From: TWA4 sp034086685
Lineage (GTDB): Bacteria; Bacillota; Clostridia; Lachnospirales; Lachnospiraceae
NCBI GenBank assembly: GCA_034086685.1
Contig: JAXDZY010000134.1
Coordinates: 1-8,597 of the forward strand
DNA length: 8,597 nucleotides
Direction of reading: 5' to 3'
Shown: positions 6,278 to 8,597 of the stretch, piece by piece
How the letters are laid out: each line of letters opens with the position of its first letter
Position numbering within the stretch: the stretch's first letter is position 1
Program-made: the position numbers and the translations under genes
The notes under the pieces: model-generated
Told to the model about the DNA's origin: nothing
What the model saw: the letters and a program-made list of their open reading frames with translations, nothing else
Databases searched by the model: none

Positions 6278-6703
6278 ATGCGCAGCAGTTATTCAGGTGT
6301 TTTCAAAGCCATGCTTGTTCTCATACTGTCTGTTGTTCTTGCAGGGACCTGTCTGCTTTGTGCAGGAGACGCTTTTGCAGACTGCAGAGAAGAAGGCTTT
6401 TCTTTTCAGTCGGATTCCATGCAGCGCCAGCGTGTAAGAACTGCAGCCGCAGCAGAAGAACTGGAATCTTTTGCAGAAACTCTGCGCAGCAGAACAGAAG
6501 AAGAGATTTCCGACAGGATCTTTACACGGATGCTGAGACCGGTTTTCCAAGGTCTGATTCTGGCTGGTCTTTCCAATCATATCACCAGAGGCTTCCTCTG
6601 CGAATCTGAAAAATATCATTCTCCCGATACAATCGTAATCGATTATATCCACAGCATTGACGGCAAGATAAAACACTTCGGTCTGTCTGTAATTCTGAAA
6701 TAG
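6278..6703 (+). CDS. Small secreted protein of unknown function
   Basis: I do not recognise the family. The ATG at 6278 has GAGGTGA (6264-6270) 7 bases upstream and its own promoter, so expression is well supported. The 141-residue product starts with a basic tip and a hydrophobic stretch (about residues 11-30). It then has AFA-DC, a plausible signal peptidase I site after Ala34. The cysteines at 25 and 28 do not fit a lipobox. The mature part is charged: a probable helix rich in Arg/Glu/Ala (about 48-82), a hydrophobic patch MLRPVFQGLILAGL (85-98), and a C-terminal DTIVIDYIHSIDGK segment (117-130). Its only cysteines, Cys36 and Cys108, could form a disulfide. The downstream antiporter operon is separated by 214 bases, so a functional link is uncertain. 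Confidence 0.75.
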   Translation: MRSSYSGVFKAMLVLILSVVLAGTCLLCAGDAFADCREEGFSFQSDSMQRQRVRTAAAAEELESFAETLRSRTEEEISDRIFTRMLRPVFQGLILAGLSNHITRGFLCESEKYHSPDTIVIDYIHSIDGKIKHFGLSVILK

Positions 6704-6741
6704 GAAATCAGGAATGGAAAAAGAATTAACAGTCAGATCAG

Positions 6742-6768
6742 GTTACAGCAGTTATTTCAGGCTGTAAC
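6742..6768. repeat. Inverted repeat GTTACAGC / GCTGTAAC
   Basis: GTTACAGC (6742-6749) and GCTGTAAC (6761-6768) are a perfect 8-base inverted repeat with an 11-base spacer. It sits 39 bases after the secreted-protein stop and about 150 bases before the membrane-protein gene. It lacks a following T-run, so it is a poor intrinsic terminator. It could be an operator (half-sites 19 bases apart) or a 3' stabilising hairpin. Two similar AGTATAT...CAG stretches follow (6769-6790). Confidence 0.5.
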
Positions 6769-6829
6769 AGTATATCAGAGTATATTTCAGTTTACGAAAA
6801 AAGAAAAGGGAACGCAGTAGTCATCCGGC

Positions 6830-6868
6830 GGTTATGTATATTAAACAGGGCAAAGGTGCCGCATAACC
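6830..6868 (+). promoter_or_regulatory. Possible structured leader upstream of the antiporter operon
   Basis: GGTTATG (6830-6836) is complementary to CATAACC (6862-6868). Between them GGCA (6849-6852) pairs with TGCC (6857-6860) around an AAGG loop. Together they form a lopsided two-stem fold about 50 bases before the start codon at 6918. It does not match a riboswitch class I can recall with confidence. It could also be a protein-binding dyad. I found no convincing promoter in 6704-6917, so it is unclear whether this part is transcribed as a leader. Confidence 0.35.
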
Positions 6869-6917
6869 AGCAGGCCTTATTTGCGTTGTCTTAAGTTGTC
6901 AATATGGAGGTTTTATT

Positions 6918-7193
6918 ATGTCGTTGACATTGGTAAATGTATCTGTTGCGGTTCTTGCTCTTACTCTTGTGTTTGGAGGACCTGTGGGTTTTCTTATTAA
7001 AACGGCCGTTACGGGAAAGGAGCCTGATGAGATTCTTCAGAGCTTAACCTGTAAAATGCTGCCTTACGAAGAATTGCTTCATGAAGATTCCATGAGTGGA
7101 AAGATTATAAGCAATAAGGAGAAAAAGGCAGTTCATGAAAAAGCGATTCACGGAAACGAAAACAGCGGCTCCACTGAGAGGAGGGTATCATAA
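6918..7193 (+). CDS. Small single-pass membrane protein encoded ahead of the antiporter
   Basis: I do not recognise the family. The start has GGAGG (6906-6910) 7 bases upstream. The 91-residue product has one strongly hydrophobic segment (about residues 4-29, ending FGGPVGFLIK). A hydrophilic, charged tail follows, with many Lys, Glu and His and one cysteine (Cys45). The N-terminus probably lies outside, with the tail in the cytoplasm by the positive-inside rule, though this is uncertain. The stop TAA (7191-7193) shares a base with the antiporter ATG (7193), and the antiporter ribosome binding site lies inside this gene. The two products are therefore translationally coupled. A role as an accessory or regulatory subunit of the antiporter is plausible but inferred only from context. 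Confidence 0.82.
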   Translation: MSLTLVNVSVAVLALTLVFGGPVGFLIKTAVTGKEPDEILQSLTCKMLPYEELLHEDSMSGKIISNKEKKAVHEKAIHGNENSGSTERRVS

Positions 7194-8425
7194 TGGAAAC
7201 ATATAAATTTTTACTGGATCTTGCACTGATTTTACTCAGCACCAAATTTCTTGGCCTGATTACCCGGAAATTCAATATGCCTCAGGTAGTCGGTGCCCTG
7301 CTTGCCGGCCTGATTCTCGGACCCGGCATGCTGGATGTGATTTCCCAGACAGATTATATTATGCAGAGCGCGGAGGTCGGCGTTGTTATGCTGATGTTCT
7401 GTGCAGGCATGGAAACGGATGTAAATGAACTGAAACAGGCCGGAAGAGCCTCTCTGGTCATTGCGCTGATCGGTGTTGTTGTACCGCTGGCCGGCGGATT
7501 TGCCGTTGCATCATTTTTCAACCGCCCCGGTGTAATGGAATCGGATGCAGGTGCCGGCATATTCCTTCAGAACCTGTTTATCGGCGTGATCCTGACAGCA
7601 ACATCCGTCAGCATTACAGTTGAAACCCTGAAGGAACTGGGAAAACTGAAAACAAAGGCAGGTAATGCGATTCTGGGTGCTGCTGTCATTGATGATATTC
7701 TGGGCATTGTGGCGCTGACGGTCATCACCAGTATGGCGGACAGCTCCATCAATATCGGTATCGTTCTTCTGAAAATCCTGGGATTCTTCCTGTTTGCAGC
7801 AGCAGCAGGATACGCATTTTACAGATTCTACAATAAATGGAGTGCACGTTCCGAAAAGGGCCTGCAGCGCCACGCCATTGCAGCCTTTGTATTCTGCCTG
7901 CTGATGGCCTATGCTGCAGAGCAGTTCTTCGGCGTTGCGGATATTACAGGCGCTTATATCGCCGGTATGATTATTTCCATGACACAGAAGGAAAAATATC
8001 TGGCATCCCGTTTTGATATTCTGTCTTACCTGTATCTGTCACCGATTTTCTTTGCCAGTATCGGCTTGAAGGTCATTCTTCCCAGCATGAGTGTACAGAT
8101 TATTGCCTTTGCGGTTCTTCTTACACTGGTTGCAATCCTGACCAAGGTAGTCGGATGTGGTCTGGGCGCAAAGCTGTTTCATTATACCAATACGGAAGCA
8201 CTGCAGATCGGCGTCGGTATGATCTCCCGTGGTGAGGTGGCTTTGATCGTAGCCAGCAAGGGCGAGGCACTGGGCCTGATGAGTACGCAATTTATGGGTC
8301 CGGTCGTTATCGTGGTTATCATCACCACCATTGTAACGCCTATCCTGCTGAAGCCGGTATTCAATCTGCCGGATAAAAAGGGGAGTCTGCCCGGCGGGAA
8401 GATAAACAGGAAGAAGACGGCATAG
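7193..8425 (+). CDS. Cation:proton antiporter, CPA2 family (NapA/Kef-like membrane domain)
   Basis: This predicted integral membrane protein exchanges protons for Na+ or K+ across the cytoplasmic membrane. The 410 residues form a run of about 12-13 hydrophobic segments, the length of the sodium/proton exchanger domain alone. There is no C-terminal TrkA-N/RCK regulatory domain such as KefB/KefC carry. Key features are MPQVVGALLAGLILGP (29-44), the unwound-helix motif TATSVS (135-140), the ion-binding pair Asp167-Asp168 in AVIDDILGIV, and GMISRGEVALIV (342-353) with Arg346. The double aspartate is typical of NapA-like antiporters that bind the ion with two acids, suggesting electrogenic exchange. 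Ion choice cannot be read from the sequence. AGGAGGG (7179-7185) precedes the ATG by 7 bases. No clear terminator follows the TAG at 8423-8425. Confidence 0.92.
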   Translation: METYKFLLDLALILLSTKFLGLITRKFNMPQVVGALLAGLILGPGMLDVISQTDYIMQSAEVGVVMLMFCAGMETDVNELKQAGRASLVIALIGVVVPLAGGFAVASFFNRPGVMESDAGAGIFLQNLFIGVILTATSVSITVETLKELGKLKTKAGNAILGAAVIDDILGIVALTVITSMADSSINIGIVLLKILGFFLFAAAAGYAFYRFYNKWSARSEKGLQRHAIAAFVFCLLMAYAAEQFFGVADITGAYIAGMIISMTQKEKYLASRFDILSYLYLSPIFFASIGLKVILPSMSVQIIAFAVLLTLVAILTKVVGCGLGAKLFHYTNTEALQIGVGMISRGEVALIVASKGEALGLMSTQFMGPVVIVVIITTIVTPILLKPVFNLPDKKGSLPGGKINRKKTA

Positions 8426-8466
8426 GGAGAAAGCAAAAAGATAATGATAAAAACCGAAAAAAGGAA

Positions 8467-8495
8467 TTGACATAATTCTCATTCTATATTACAAT
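8467..8495 (+). promoter_or_regulatory. Strong consensus promoter near the right window edge
   Basis: A perfect TTGACA (8467-8472), a 17-base spacer and TACAAT (8490-8495; one mismatch to TATAAT) make this the best promoter in the window. Transcription should start near 8501-8503. It begins 41 bases after the antiporter stop and reads rightward out of the window. Confidence 0.85.
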
Positions 8496-8501
8496 AAAAA
8501 A

Positions 8502-8597
8502 GCTGGTTTGCGCCATGGCGGGCCCGGACATCCCGGTATAGCTGCACAATCGGTAACTTATTCATGTCGATAGGTGGACAGATACGGAACCTCTCCA
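8502..8597 (+). ncRNA. Possible start of a non-coding RNA or long leader (cut by window edge)
   Basis: This is the first 95 or so bases after the strong promoter. There is no gene start with a ribosome binding site, although ATG 8554 opens a frame to the edge. The GC content is higher than in the promoter region, and self-complementary blocks are present: CGCCATGGCG (8511-8520), GGGCCC (8520-8525) and two CCCGG blocks (8523-8527, 8532-8536). This would fit the 5' end of a structured RNA gene or a long leader. I cannot match it to tmRNA, RNase P RNA, SRP RNA, 6S RNA or a known riboswitch from memory, so identity is open and the 3' end is outside the window. Confidence 0.3.

Noticed and set aside
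6278..6400. A lipoprotein signal for the small secreted protein because of Cys25 and Cys28.
   Set aside because: Neither cysteine follows a proper lipobox. AFA before Asp35 fits signal peptidase I better.
6790..6813. A SigB-like promoter, GTTTAC-N12-GGGAAC.
   Set aside because: The -10 element has two mismatches, the run between is simple poly-A/G, and clostridia of this type often lack SigB.
6830..6880. A c-di-GMP (GEMM-I) riboswitch, suggested by ACAGGGCAAA, or a ydaO c-di-AMP riboswitch upstream of an ion transporter.
   Set aside because: The other conserved GEMM blocks (such as GACGCAAAGCC) and the ydaO core are absent in this segment.
8554..8597. An ATG at 8554 opening a frame to the window edge (MSIGGQIRNLS), faintly like the start of a helix-turn-helix protein.
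   Set aside because: No ribosome binding site precedes it and only 11 codons are visible, which is too little to call a gene.
8502..8597. The 5' end of a group II intron, suggested by TTTGCGCC near the start.
   Set aside because: The match to the GTGYG boundary is poor, and a strong dedicated promoter just upstream is not expected for an intron.

Overview
The window looks like a chromosomal segment of a Clostridia-type Bacillota, most likely Lachnospiraceae. This is inferred from the strong AGGAGG-type ribosome binding sites, the gene order rpoA-rplQ-ecfA1-ecfA2-ecfT-truA, and an L17 protein with a long lysine-rich insertion. I see no sign of phage, insertion sequences, CRISPR or integration sites.

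Left part (1-1620): the end of the large ribosomal-protein operon. It holds the 3' part of rpoA, cut by the window edge, then a 173-base spacer, then rplQ (L17), closed by a clear intrinsic terminator. The spacer is more than filler. It carries a terminator-like hairpin and a possible 20-codon leader ORF (921-983). It also has a hairpin that covers the rplQ Shine-Dalgarno sequence and lies inside that leader ORF.

Middle part (1621-5078): a strong predicted promoter drives ecfA1, ecfA2 and ecfT. These encode the shared energising module of ECF vitamin/cofactor importers: two ATPases and the transmembrane coupling protein. The three genes overlap, and truA (tRNA pseudouridine synthase) follows 34 bases later. 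The usual next genes in this conserved block, rplM and rpsI, are absent. Instead, an alpha/beta hydrolase gene on the opposite strand converges on truA with only 3 bases between the stop codons.

Right part (5082-8597): accessory-looking genes. The hydrolase has its own promoter preceded by a short tandem repeat. A divergent extended -10 promoter drives a small secreted protein of unknown family. After a 214-base spacer with two inverted repeats comes a two-gene unit: a 91-residue single-pass membrane protein, and a CPA2-family cation:proton antiporter whose start codon overlaps the first gene's stop. The window ends with a near-consensus promoter (TTGACA, 17 bases, TACAAT). It reads into about 95 bases with no convincing coding sequence, possibly the 5' end of a non-coding RNA or a long leader cut by the window edge.

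The most interesting items are the rplQ leader arrangement, the promoter with its unassigned transcript at the right end, and the two small unassigned proteins.
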